Source: Apiotrichum sp. Y4204
Lineage: Eukaryota; Basidiomycota; Tremellomycetes; Trichosporonales; Trichosporonaceae
Length of the DNA stretch: 64,000 nucleotides
Reading direction: 5' to 3'
Assembly (NCBI GenBank): GCA_025531455.1
Contig: JAMYHL010000088.1
Coordinates: 1 to 64,000, forward strand
How positions within the stretch are numbered: position 1 is the stretch's first letter; each line of letters begins with the position of its first letter. Shown piece by piece: positions 23,509-33,264 of this stretch. The notes beneath the pieces were generated by a model, which worked only from the letters and a program-made list of their open reading frames with translations, was not told the origin of the DNA and did not search any database. A program made the translations under genes and the position numbers.

Positions 23509-24810
23509 ATGTCCAACGACGAGGACCTCCACGACGCGTTCAGCATCCTGTACGCCGGAGATGAATGGCATGATTGGGCTGGAGACGTGCGTTATCCTTG
23601 AGTGCAGCGCTGATAGCAGGACATTGTCGATGCGGCAACGGATGCCAGCTCAAAGAATCTAATGCCCGCCCGATACTCTCGCGTTGGTACACGTTTCCGC
23701 ACAGCCAGCTGACAACAGGCCCACCTACGCGCTGCGCTTGCATCCCTCGTCGCCCCGTCTTCCGGCCCATCCTCCGCCCCGTCCCGGAAACGGATATACC
23801 CCGAGCCGGCCGCCGCGCCGGGTGTCATCCCCTCCACTTCACCGCTGCCCCCAATCGACGGCAACACGTACGCGCCGTTCTCGGCCCTGCCCCTCCTCGC
23901 TCGCCTGCGGACATTCACTCCCGCGACGTTCTCGCCCCGCATGCCTCCCGATCTCTCGCCCCGCGCGCTCGCTCTTGCCGGTTGGGTCAACAATGCCAAG
24001 GACGGCCTGGCGTGCGCGTCGGCCCGTGCGGGGGGAAAGGGGGCGAAAGGCAGTCTTGGGTGTAAAGCAGAATGGGGAGTAGGTGGCCTGGAAGACCTTC
24101 CGGCGCGGATGCGTGACGAGGTCGTTCGCCGGCTCGCGGCCAGCATATCCAAGCGGCACGAGGTCGGCTGTGGGTGGCGCGTGCTCGCTTCCCCACCCGA
24201 CCTGGTCGCGCAGCTGCGGCGCACAGTACACCCGCTCGTGTCGGGGAGTTTGAGTGCGCTCGCCTGCGCGTTACAGGCGCGCACGATTGGACCAGTGTTG
24301 CCGCGGTGGACATCGTCGCTCTCGTCCTCGCAGACGGACCACCTCGTCGCGGCCCTTGTGCGCGCTGCCGAAGGGCCGATGCAGCTCGACCCGCTGGCCG
24401 CCACTCTCGCTCTCTTCGGGTGGTACCCGCATGATCCGCTCGCGCCTTCCGACCACGTCTCGCTGACCACGCTTCCGGGGACAGCGTCGCGGACCGATAT
24501 CGTCGCGTGTCGCCTCTGTGCGCGCCGTATCGGCCTATGGATGTTCGCTCCGCCGCACAGCGACAAAACCGACAGAGTGCTCGCTGTTCATGCCGAGCAC
24601 CTCGCGTGGTGTCCCCTCTCCAACGAGGATGGGTGGTGGACCGAGTGTCCCCTGTTGCAACCTCCCAGCGGCGTGCCCCGCCTCGGTGATGAGCAGCCCG
24701 GCTCGCGGTGGAAGCGGAGGAAGACTACCGTCGCAAACAAGTCGTCCGTTGCTGCCAAAGACCCCACGACCCCCGCCCCCATCGCGTCGGGCAGAGTCCT
24801 CGCTGCATAG
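23509..24810 (+). CDS. C3HC zinc-finger protein, Rsm1/NIPA-like
   Basis: Exon 1 is 23509-23586 (MSNDEDLHDAFSILYAGDEW...) and the last exon 23719-24810. Between them lies either one 132-nt intron or, better, two short ones (33 and 36 nt) around an exon at 23620-23682 reading DIVDAATDASSKNLMPARYS plus R. That model gives about 410 residues; its second donor is GTTGGT, a form also needed in the ligase gene of this window. The zf-C3HC domain begins at FSALPLLARLRTFTPATFSP and continues with LALAGWVNNAKDGLAC and SKRHEVGCGWR. The Rsm1-like C-terminal half has DIVACRLCARRIGLW followed by HAEHLAWCP. Relatives act at the nucleus: S. pombe Rsm1 in mRNA export and human NIPA as an F-box-like protein. 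The first zinc motif reads CASARAGG rather than CxxC, so that site may be degenerate. A basic tail (RWKRRK) looks like a nuclear signal. Confidence 0.8.
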
Positions 24811-24983
24811 GTCTGCCAACCCCACCCGTATCCGTATGCGTAACCGTAACCGTACCCCTACCTCGTCTGATCAATGTTGTGTTGTATGCATATATAGTGA
24901 TTTATGTATCTTCTCCCTCTCCAGTGCACCACCTCACCACCTGAGGAAGCAAGGTGGTTCGCCAGTGGCTCAAGAGTCGCCAT

Positions 24984-25692
24984 TTACATGAAGACGGTCG
25001 ATGACTCTGCTCGGCGGGCGACGCCCGACCGCTGAGGAGGCAGCGGGTCTGCCGACCGTGGGGATGCCGGTGCGCTCGCCTCATTAACGACTGGGCGTTA
25101 GTCAAATCCTAAAGACAGGCAGTTTATGGGTTCCATCGAGCAGGTCTGCGGTAACAAATGGGTACTCACTCTGCGTCCACTCCTTGACAATCTCTTGCTC
25201 GCTCTTGGCCGCCTCCTTTGGTGTCTCCTCGTCTCCGCCCGGTGTCCGTTTCCGCCCAAGCAGCACCTCCCACCACGAGACATCCCTGAGCTCGCCAAGC
25301 TCCTCCTGCAGATCGGCAGTGAGCTGCGTGCGCTCACGCAGCCCCACCATCTCTAGCTCGCGGCGGATCTCGGTATCGGGAACGGCCTCGCCGGCCTCGA
25401 AACGGGCGCGCAGTCCGCGGAGCACGGATTCCTGGGCGTGCGAGCGGCTCAGCTCCGCCTCGGAGCGTTTCTTGATCTGCAGCAGATGCACCGTGAGCGA
25501 GGTGATGATCGACCACCAGATGAAGAAGGGAATAAGCGGCTTCAGGCGCTGGGATATCGGCGGGACCTGCAGCGCGCGCAGGTCGCTGTCGCTGAATGGC
25601 GTCGGGGTCGGGCCTGGCCGCCGTGTCGCGAAGGGTCGGGAGCCGCGCGGGATGCGCGCGGCAGGGCGCAGAGCGGATGTGAAGCGGAACAT
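24984..25692 (-). CDS. DUF5321-like mitochondrial membrane protein
   Basis: Exons 25170-25692 and 24984-25090 joined by a 79-nt intron (GTGAGT donor, CTAAC branch, CCCAG end) give 209 residues. If the intron is kept, translation runs on to a stop at 25102-25104 and gives 196 residues with another C-terminus. The N-terminus is a typical presequence (MFRFTSALRPAARIPRGSRP). One membrane helix lies near 53-71 (LIPFFIWWSIITSLTVHLL). A Glu/Arg-rich coiled region follows, then LRDVSWWEVLLGRKR. This order matches the fungal DUF5321 family, for which I know no proven function; inner mitochondrial membrane location is inferred. The gene is divergent from COA5 with 218 bp between starts, which fits a mitochondrial role. 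The start at 25692 was preferred over upstream Met codons because it directly precedes the targeting peptide. Confidence 0.75.
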
Positions 25693-25910
25693 GGTGGTGA
25701 GAGGGAGTGTGGAAAGAGTCGAGACTGGTGACATGGAACGACGATTGAAGAGCGTCATCCACGAACCGGCCAATCCGTCGCCGACTTTTTTCGGAACTCG
25801 CCCGCTTGGGTTGTTGCTTTCCCCCCACAATCCACAATTCCGACCTCCACTTCGTGTTCTTTTCCATCACACTTCCCCCATTCTTTGATACCCCACACCC
25901 AACACACACC
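25693..25910. promoter_or_regulatory. Bidirectional promoter, DUF5321-like gene and COA5
   Basis: 218 bp between two opposed start codons, pyrimidine-rich on the plus strand close to COA5. Both products carry mitochondrial features. No specific binding motif was identified. Confidence 0.55.
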
Positions 25911-26434
25911 ATGGCTGTCGAGACCGAGAAGACCGACGGACCGCGCCTTGCGTGCGCCCGCGAGCGCGAGGAGCTTGTGCAGTGTCTCCTCAAGACGGAC
26001 TGGTGAGTCTTGGTTGGCGGCGCGGGACGGCAAAGCCCGGTCGAGCATCAAGTCTTGCCCATTCTTGCTGTCCGGCGTGCATGGTAGCAATGACAGGCTT
26101 ACACCAGCGTTATCAAGTCGGGTAAGACGCCGACCGAGTGCCTGCGCAACTCGTCCGAGCTGCCGATCAAGTGCCAGCACCTGCTCTCGAGCTATGCCGA
26201 CTGTAAGCGCGGAATGGTGAGTGGCGAGCTGGAAAGAGTGTGAATGCGCACGCATGGGCCAAGTACATGGGAGCGAAGACAATTACAGCCTCGCGAGCAG
26301 GTCGGCGCGAGTAACTAACACTTGTTCAGCTCGACATGCGCCGCCGGTTCCGCGGCAACCATCTCACCGACGAGGCGAAGCGCGGCGTTCCGGCACACGC
26401 GCCGAAGGAGCTGCACGCCGAGCAGCAGCAGTAG
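25911..26434 (+). CDS. PET191: Cytochrome c oxidase assembly factor COA5/Pet191
   Basis: Exons 25911-26002, 26108-26216 and 26330-26434 (introns 105 and 113 nt) give 101 residues. Both CX9C motifs of the twin-CX9C (CHCH) fold are present: CAREREELVQC and CQHLLSSYADC. The family signature CVIKSGKTPTECLR lies between them and DCKRGMLDMRRRFRGNH after them. Pet191/COA5 acts in the mitochondrial intermembrane space in assembly of cytochrome c oxidase. Import is expected through the Mia40 disulfide relay, so no N-terminal presequence is needed and none is seen. Length and Cys spacing match the family. Both introns interrupt conserved segments, which confirms the joins. Confidence 0.95.
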
Positions 26435-27742
26435 GCGTGGCGATCAGCGGGGAGGAGACGCCAGAAGGGCGTGTAGCACCACTGTAGACTATGCATCGCA
26501 CATCTCATAGGTAGGCTGCTGCTGACGCTTCCTCACTGCTCATTTTCTGATCCTTGTCGCCACTGTTGCGGTGGTTTTCGACCACGTCCTTGGTCTCATC
26601 CGATTCGGAATACGGAAATACCCCACCTGACGTTTGACAAGTGACCGAAATGACGGACCTCTTCCAACATTAGGGAAAGTAGAGAAAGACAGAGAAGGAT
26701 GTGCACGGCGTGAGGTGTAGACCCGATATGCACGCACCGACGTGCATATGTGCAGAGGGATGAGGAGTACAGTACAATGGTCGATGGGACGGGAATAGGG
26801 CAAGTTTGCCAGACTTGACTTTAGAGAAATATCAGACAGAGCTCGGGCAAGACTCTGCCCGAACAAATCACGCACCAAGTGTTATACATCTCGACCTGCC
26901 GTCTGCCACGGGACAAACACCTGCGTACGCGACATGGACGCTCGGCCGCGTGATGATCATCGCAACCCATTCTATGAAGGACTCAGGTCGATACGGGAGT
27001 ACTGAACGGCGACTTGTTCATTGCCTGGGCCTCCTGAGAGTCGGTTGGACCCGCGTAACTGTCCATTAAGAGTCATAGAGCTCGTCTGCAATAGCAACGA
27101 TCCTTTCAAGAACACCGTGATCAAAGTGGTTAAGACTCAAGATCTGCGGAGAATGCGGTGAGGAATAGGCCATCATGTACCTTGCAAGCTTGCAACTCCA
27201 TGTGTAGATATACGAGTAGCTCCAGCAGGGATAGGCCCCAACCCCAAGTGATAAGTAGTGACAGATGGTGATAGCATGCCATGAACGAGGTCATTTTGCC
27301 TCATGTGGCCGGGTTGTCGCCACCAAGAAAACGGAAGGAATCCGTCTCGAGGCGCACGATGTGGTGACAGCGCCGATGCTGATGCATGTGCATGTTATCT
27401 CGACCTCGTCGTCAGTAGGGGAGATGCCCAAAAATGGCCTCGAGTTGGAGATGGGATGTGAAGATGACCGAGTGGAAGCTTGGGACAATTTCAGTTCCTC
27501 CTCCACCAGCATCGAATCGATTGCCCTCCACTTCTCGACTGTTGACTGTTGACACTTTCTCCTCTGTTTCCGCGGCACACTCGCATCCATTACTTCCATC
27601 ACACAACACAACAACACACGTTCAGTGTGCTATCAGCAACAGGTTTCCAGCGTTTGATTCTTTGTCGATTGCTTGGACTACTGCCCTCGCAGGGAGTTTT
27701 ACCTTTGGCCTCTGTTCACATCCTCTCCGGCAGCAATACACA
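26435..27742. other. Intergenic: COA5 3' end and CTK3 promoter
   Basis: 1.3 kb with no supportable gene. Frames of at most about 110 codons overlap each other on both strands without domain matches. The last 150 bases are pyrimidine-rich in the direction of CTK3. Confidence 0.5.
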
Positions 27743-28678
27743 ATGTCGCTCGACCCCTTCGAGGCGCGCCTGCAGTTCCTCAAGCACCTGCGCAATCTGA
27801 ATGCGAGCCAGCAGAGCATCGCCAAGGTCGTGTCCTTTGCGGTCAAGTACGGGAGCCGATGTGGCGAGGACCTGTGGGAGTGTGTGATGGACGAGGTTGA
27901 GCGGGTGAGTCACAGACTTAAGAGTACGAGGGCAATCAACATCTCGGGTTGGAGTTAAGCTCAACAGAGCCCGGCGTTCTCGCATCCCTACTGACATCAG
28001 GCATCACTAAACGCGCGCATTAACATTCTCTACTTTCTGGACTCGCTCGCCGACGTCTCGCTCTCGACCGGCCCGCCGGACGCGCCCTATCTCCCACTAA
28101 TCGAGCGGGGTCTTCCACGCATCGTCGAGGTCGTCGTCCCCGATACGCGCGACGGCGTGCTAAACCTCCAAGCGGCGCTTGCGATTCTGCGCGCATGGCG
28201 CGCCCGCCGAGTCCTCGACATATCAGTTGTTGACTCTGCACTCGCCGCACTCGAGGGGCGCACGTTCCGCGCCCAGGGCGACGCGACACCAAAAATGTCC
28301 AAACGTGACATTCTGCGCCGGATCGAGGAGGACCGCGAGCGCCACAAACAGCTCCGCGAGCGTATTTGGATCTTACCCATCCCCCCACTGAGAGGCGCCA
28401 ACGCAAACGCGACCGCATCGCCCACGCCGAGCCCGTTCACCCCCGCGTCGCCTGCGCCTGCGGCGTCGTCATCTGCCGCCGCTGCGTCTACGCTCATGCC
28501 TCCGCCGCCTGCGCGCATGACTGTCGCGGCGCCGCTAGATGTCGAGTTTGACCAGATGTGGGAGAGCACGAGCGACCTTGATGAAGACGACAGGGAGAAC
28601 ATGCGAGAGTGAGTGTGGCGCATGATCATCGCTGACCTCAGGAGCGCACGCGCCGCTGGGCTTGAGGTGCCGATATAG
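27743..28678 (+). CDS. CTK3: CTD kinase I gamma subunit Ctk3
   Basis: Exons 27743-27904, 28001-28608 and 28642-28678 (introns 96 and 33 nt) give 268 residues. The N-terminal half is a CTD-interacting-type helical fold: DPFEARLQFLKHLRNLNASQ, then SLNARINILYFLDSLADVS and LPRIVEVVVPD. A coil-forming segment follows (RDILRRIEEDRERHKQLRER), then an Ala/Pro linker and an acidic end (LDEDDRENMRE). Ctk3 is the third subunit of the Ctk1-Ctk2-Ctk3 kinase that phosphorylates Ser2 of the RNA polymerase II C-terminal domain during elongation. The last exon codes only about 12 residues and is supported by a GTGAGT donor and a CTGAC...CTCAG acceptor. The gene is convergent with MDM20, 165 bp away. Confidence 0.88.
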
Positions 28679-28843
28679 ATTGATAGAAGCTGGCGACACC
28701 ACCAACTTGTAGACGCGTAGCCTGCCACATGTTGCAGCAACCGCGTCCCTCCTCTACCCTCTCCTTCCTGTTTCCCAGGGCCCTTCTGGGCATCTGTATC
28801 CATGTGAATGTGATACCACTGTACCATTATGCATCTATCTCTA

Positions 28844-31800
28844 TCACTTTGTCCCTAGCAGCCGCGCGAGGCCGAGCGCAAACTCGGCGCGGCTTTCGGT
28901 AATCTTCTGAACAAGGGCCTCGACCTCGACCTCGGACACCCACTCGCGCGCAACGCCCCATGCGGCGTCCGCCGCCCCCGGCACCGCGTCCGCGACCACC
29001 TCCGTGCCCTTCACTTTCTCTCGAGCCGTCTTCAGGTCAGTTGCGAGCGCGACGAGCCCCGCGGGGCGCTTCTTCCCTTTCACGGGTTTTGTCAGTTCCG
29101 CGAGGCGCTTGCCAACGCCGTCGAGCGTGCGCGCGAGTTGCCCCAAAGTCAGGAGGGCAGAGGCGCGCGAGTACCCCTTCGAGCTGGAGACAGCTGCGAG
29201 GAGATCATCGTACACACCGGCCGATGAGGACGACTCCGCCCCGTCCACATCGACGGTACGGCAAAGTACACCGTCCAGAGCCTCGACAAACGCCTTATCC
29301 GTGGTGTTAAGCTGTCTGTCAGCTCTCATGTACCCAGCATGAAGAGTTTCACTTACATCGTCAGTCTTAATCGGAAGCTCGGGAATGCTGCGACCCATGA
29401 TAAATGCCGCAGCCTTCACAGACACTGCTCCAAGAGCACGCACAGCGGACTCGGGGAGTGTCGGCTGCGGCGCTGGCGTGGTAGCCAGGCTGTCGACCAG
29501 GAGCTCAAAGTTGCGGTTGTCGATGAATGGCGCTGGGCGTCAGTATCGGCAGCTAGGAGAGCAAAAATGCAGCAGCCGACTCACATTCGCTAGACAACCC
29601 TGCTGGGAGCGACTCCAGGACGGCGCCGGAGGGCACCTCTCCATTTGCTAATGCGAGGCTGAGCTCCTCAACTTCCAGCACACGCTGTGAAATACTAGAA
29701 TCAAGACACTTCATCAATGTTCGCATGCCGTGGATCTTCGAATACGACTCGTGCTCGAGCGCCTGCTTGACAAATTCCGGCAACTGCATGGTAAGCGGCA
29801 GGCGGATGTCCAGCTCTCACCTCTGTTGCGCTACGCGAGTACATGGTCATTGCTTTTGCGACGACGTCGCCCCATGCTTTGGCGACGGCGGGTCCGGCCA
29901 CTTGTGCCTCAAGGCCACCACGCTCCGAGACAATATGCAACAAATTGTCGAGCTGGATCTCTGTCAGATCCAGCTTGGCAAGGTGCGGGAGGTAGAGGGA
30001 CGGTGCGCGGAGAAGGCGGTATACGCGCACAAGGGTGAATCGTGCGCTGAAAGACGATGGCGACTTGGTAAGCATGTACTCTAGACATGCGGCGGCAGTC
30101 AGCAGTGGGGTGTCGTCTGGCTGTCAGCACAAAGTCGCCGACGTCGGCTTACCCTCAGGAGTCTTGTCCCACGCGCGAAGCAGAACATTAACAGCAGTGA
30201 GACCCATGTTATCTGCTGGCTGAACATCCGTCTTCGGGAGGTTGGCACCATACACGAGGCCCTCCTGATACAGGTCCCAGTACGGCTTGGCGTCAGATGG
30301 GCCGACAGCCTGCGGGTCTAGGAGGAACATTTCTGCGACGGACCGCGCACAGAAGCTCCGCTCGTCGGAATGCGGCTTCTTCATCTGCGATACCAATGCC
30401 GTGACCTCCTTGCACCGGTCGTCGCCAGCGATGCGTGGCAGCTCGTCGACTGTCGTCCACTTCGAGCCCCACCGTGCGAGATAGGCGTTGACCATCTCCG
30501 CCCATTCAGCCTCGGGCAGTCCCTTGCTACGTTTCCGCTGCGCCACGTCCAGCTCCAACCTCGCAAGTGCCGGTGCGCGCTCTTTTGATCCCATGCTCGC
30601 AATAAGATCGTCAAACACCTTGGCGACCTTTGCAGCGAGATCGTCCGAGTAGGCGTTCTCCAGAGCCTCGAGGGTATGTGCGTAAAAGGCGTAGTTGTGG
30701 GCCACCTCGGGATCGACCTGGAGAGCTGTAATGGTCGCGTTCACCTCATCCTCCCACACGCCCTCTACGCCACGCGCCGCGCACACCTTCGCCGCACGCA
30801 ACCCTGCCCAACGACGCGCGAGGGCACCCTTACGCGAATCGGACTGCACAAGCGCATATGCCCCCTTGGCGTCGCCGTTTCCGAGCGCGATCTGGAATCG
30901 GAGCCATAGCTGATCGGCGGAGCGGACCTCGGTCCCCGTTGCTTTCAACAAGATGGCGGCGGGGAGAAGAGTGCGGGGAGGGGCCTCAGGGAAGGGTTCG
31001 GCGTCGGTCGGGGGAGGCGCGAAATGCACCCATGCGGAGTATGCTGCCAGGCGGGCCCATTGAGGAGCCTTTGTCGCGTTGAACAACTTGCGCGACACCT
31101 GTGTCATGACCTCGGTGTTGCCAACCGCTGCTGCTGCCAAGAACACCTGGTCGCCGAGCTCGATCATGTCAGGACGCGCGGCCCAAAGATTCTGATACAT
31201 CTCCAAGACGAGGTCGGCTGTGTGTCAGTGACTGCACCACCCGGCCGTTCCACAGTAGTGTGCTCACCCCGTCGGATCCCCCTCAACGCCATTCCCACGA
31301 AAAACCTGCTCCGCATTGTCAACTGCCCAGTCCGCTTGACGTCCTCGTAAGCCTTGAGAACAGCTGGGGCGCCCTGACGCAGCTTCGAAAGAAGAACCAT
31401 GCGAAGAACCTGTAATTAGATAAGCTTCGGCATTTCACCTACCAGCGCCGGTTGTGATTTCGGGTGTTTCTTGAGCCATCGCTCCACGGCGGCCTGGGCA
31501 GGCTTGTACTGCTGCATTTGAATGTCCTCTGCACATGTCAGCAACAGGTCAAAGAAGAGACGGGTGTTGAGCGAGAAGCGCAGATGAGAGGGGGGCATGG
31601 GGTGCCTAAGGAAACTGTCGGACCTCGCGGACCGAAATGTGACTAGTCGCGAGATGTGATACCGCGAGTAGCCGTGTATCGCAACTACACAGGTAAATCG
31701 CGCGACAAGTGAGCTGTCGTGCGGTGTGCCAGCATCGTCGAGGACCTCATGTGTTGATTTCAGTTTGTGGGTCGTGTTTCTGAATTCCTCGGCGGCGTTG

Positions 31801-32036
31801 ATGACTCGCCGACATTGGGGAACGGTGAAGACAAAGTTGAGGTCGTTGTTCCCGCGATGCCGGCGGCGTCCTGCCAGTCGCCCTGCAAAGCCCAAGCCCG
31901 CGTCCCACATCTGCCTGTGCCTCTGCGCGCATTTCGTAGTCGATCCCATCTCCAGCTCCGGGCTCAATCGACCAAACTTACCATAGACGCTCTGCAGCTT
32001 GCGCTCCTCGGCCGCCCAGTCCACGAACCGGGCCAT
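28844..32036 (-). CDS. MDM20: NatB N-acetyltransferase auxiliary subunit Mdm20/Naa25
   Basis: Eight exons (31982-32036, 31443-31528, 31268-31409, 30153-31217, 29821-30116, 29585-29783, 29357-29532, 28844-29311) give 828 residues. Introns are 453, 33, 50, 36, 37, 52 and 45 nt. The TPR-like N-terminus (VDWAAEERKLQSVYEDIQMQ, AAVERWLKKHPKSQPALVLR) and middle (LELDVAQRKRSK, TALVSQMKKPHSDERSFCAR) match NAA25. So do the blocks LEYMLTKSPSSFSARFTLVR and LYLPHLAKLDLTEIQLDNLL. Naa25 is the ribosome-anchoring partner of the catalytic subunit Naa20; together they acetylate N-terminal Met followed by Asp, Glu, Asn or Gln. In yeast the loss affects actin cables and mitochondrial inheritance. The first intron is about ten times longer than the others. 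Confidence 0.93.
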
Positions 32037-32749
32037 GCTGGATGTATGCTCTTCGCCGCGTGTGGTGTGCGTACTGTGCGTGTCTGTCTGTGCCGGAGTG
32101 GTGACCAAGTAGCTAGAAGAAGGAGTGTGGACGTGTTCTGGCGAAGGGGAGTTGTGATGTTTAAACGTTTTGCCCCCACTCTGCTCGACCACTCCCCTTT
32201 GCTCGATCGAGGTGTTGCATGCTCACTGCTCACTCTGGTTGGGTTTTTGCCATTCCTGGTCGACTCTGGACGGCGATGCGCGCACTCCCAAGAACGGAAG
32301 CAGATTGCGCCGCATGCCGTCCGCGCGCCCGCACCAGCCGCACCGCCAGGCCGGGGACTCCGCGCCTCCACTTTCTGGCTGATTTCCGTCCTGCAAACCC
32401 ACCCCCCTAGGTCATGGTCAAATAGTTTAGGCTGCAGTTGCCGCTGGCAGCCAACATGTTGCTCATAGCCGCTGGCAACAGATTACAATCTGTAGAGCTT
32501 GTAGAGCCTGCCACTGAATGCCGGTCACAGCTCCGGCCCACCGGGCCGAGGTGCAGCTTCAGTCTGTCGGTAGCTTTTGGCATGCTCGGGTGATGATGGT
32601 CTGTGCGCGGGATCCGCAGTAACACATCCAGTGACCAGTTGTGGAATACAATTGCATTCCTTCTAGCCGTTTTGGATATTTTTGGATGATCCTATCGTGC
32701 ACGAATAGGTTAAGATAATTGGCTCACTCGAGCACTGCAGTCGCTGGAG

Positions 32750-32870
32750 CAGCTCTGATCCGCCGATCGACGCTGATCTCTGCTGATCTGCTGACCTGCT
32801 AACCACTAGATCTCCGGATCCGACCGGACGCTGATTCTCCCGCTGATCGTATATGATGATCCGCAAACTA
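32750..32870. repeat. Degenerate CTGATC/GATC short-repeat cluster
   Basis: GATC occurs about nine times within 120 bases, often as CTGATC or CCGATC, with no open frame. It reads as an imperfect tandem array. Confidence 0.55.
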
Positions 32871-33225
32871 CGCTGAGCGCTAGTCGATAGCGATCACCTT
32901 TTGCCTACTTTTCTAACGACCACCCCCCACCCCCCTGCCCTGCACATCGCGTTCCAGCACACTACTAGCGTTTTACGAGTACTCCAGCTGTAGCACCGCA
33001 TCTCTTCTCTATCTACACCTCCATTGCTTAAGTTTTGGGCGCACCTGCTCTCCATGTATGTTTCAGTTTCCGCTCGGGCCATTTGACCTCGAGATGACTG
33101 CCAGGACAGAGTGGGGGATGTGGCAGTATATTTGCGCACTCTTAACTGGGCAGGCATTTCACAATGGTTGCGACCTAACAAGTGCCGCGTACTCCGCCAG
33201 GACGTGCTGCACCCCTCTCACACCT

Positions 33226-33264
33226 GGTCGCTTAGCTCAGTTGGGTAGAGCATCGTACTAATAC
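33226..33264 (+). pseudogene. tRNA-Ile(AAU)-like 5' half, probable tRNA pseudogene
   Basis: GGTCGCT, TA, D arm GCTC...GAGC, and an anticodon-stem 5' strand TCGTA with loop CTAATA (anticodon AAT) match the 5' half of eukaryotic tRNA-Ile. The A box (TAGCTCAGTTGGG) is intact. Downstream there is no matching TACGA strand, no GGTTCGA B box and no clean AGCGACC acceptor strand within 100 bases, only a weak AGCGAATCC at about 33287. It therefore appears truncated, or carries an unusual structure I cannot fold by eye. Confidence 0.55.

Noticed and set aside
25146..25169. A 24-nt intron (GTGAGT...CCGCAG) in the DUF5321-like gene
   Set aside because: Too short to splice and lacks a branch site; the 79-nt intron with CTAAC is better.
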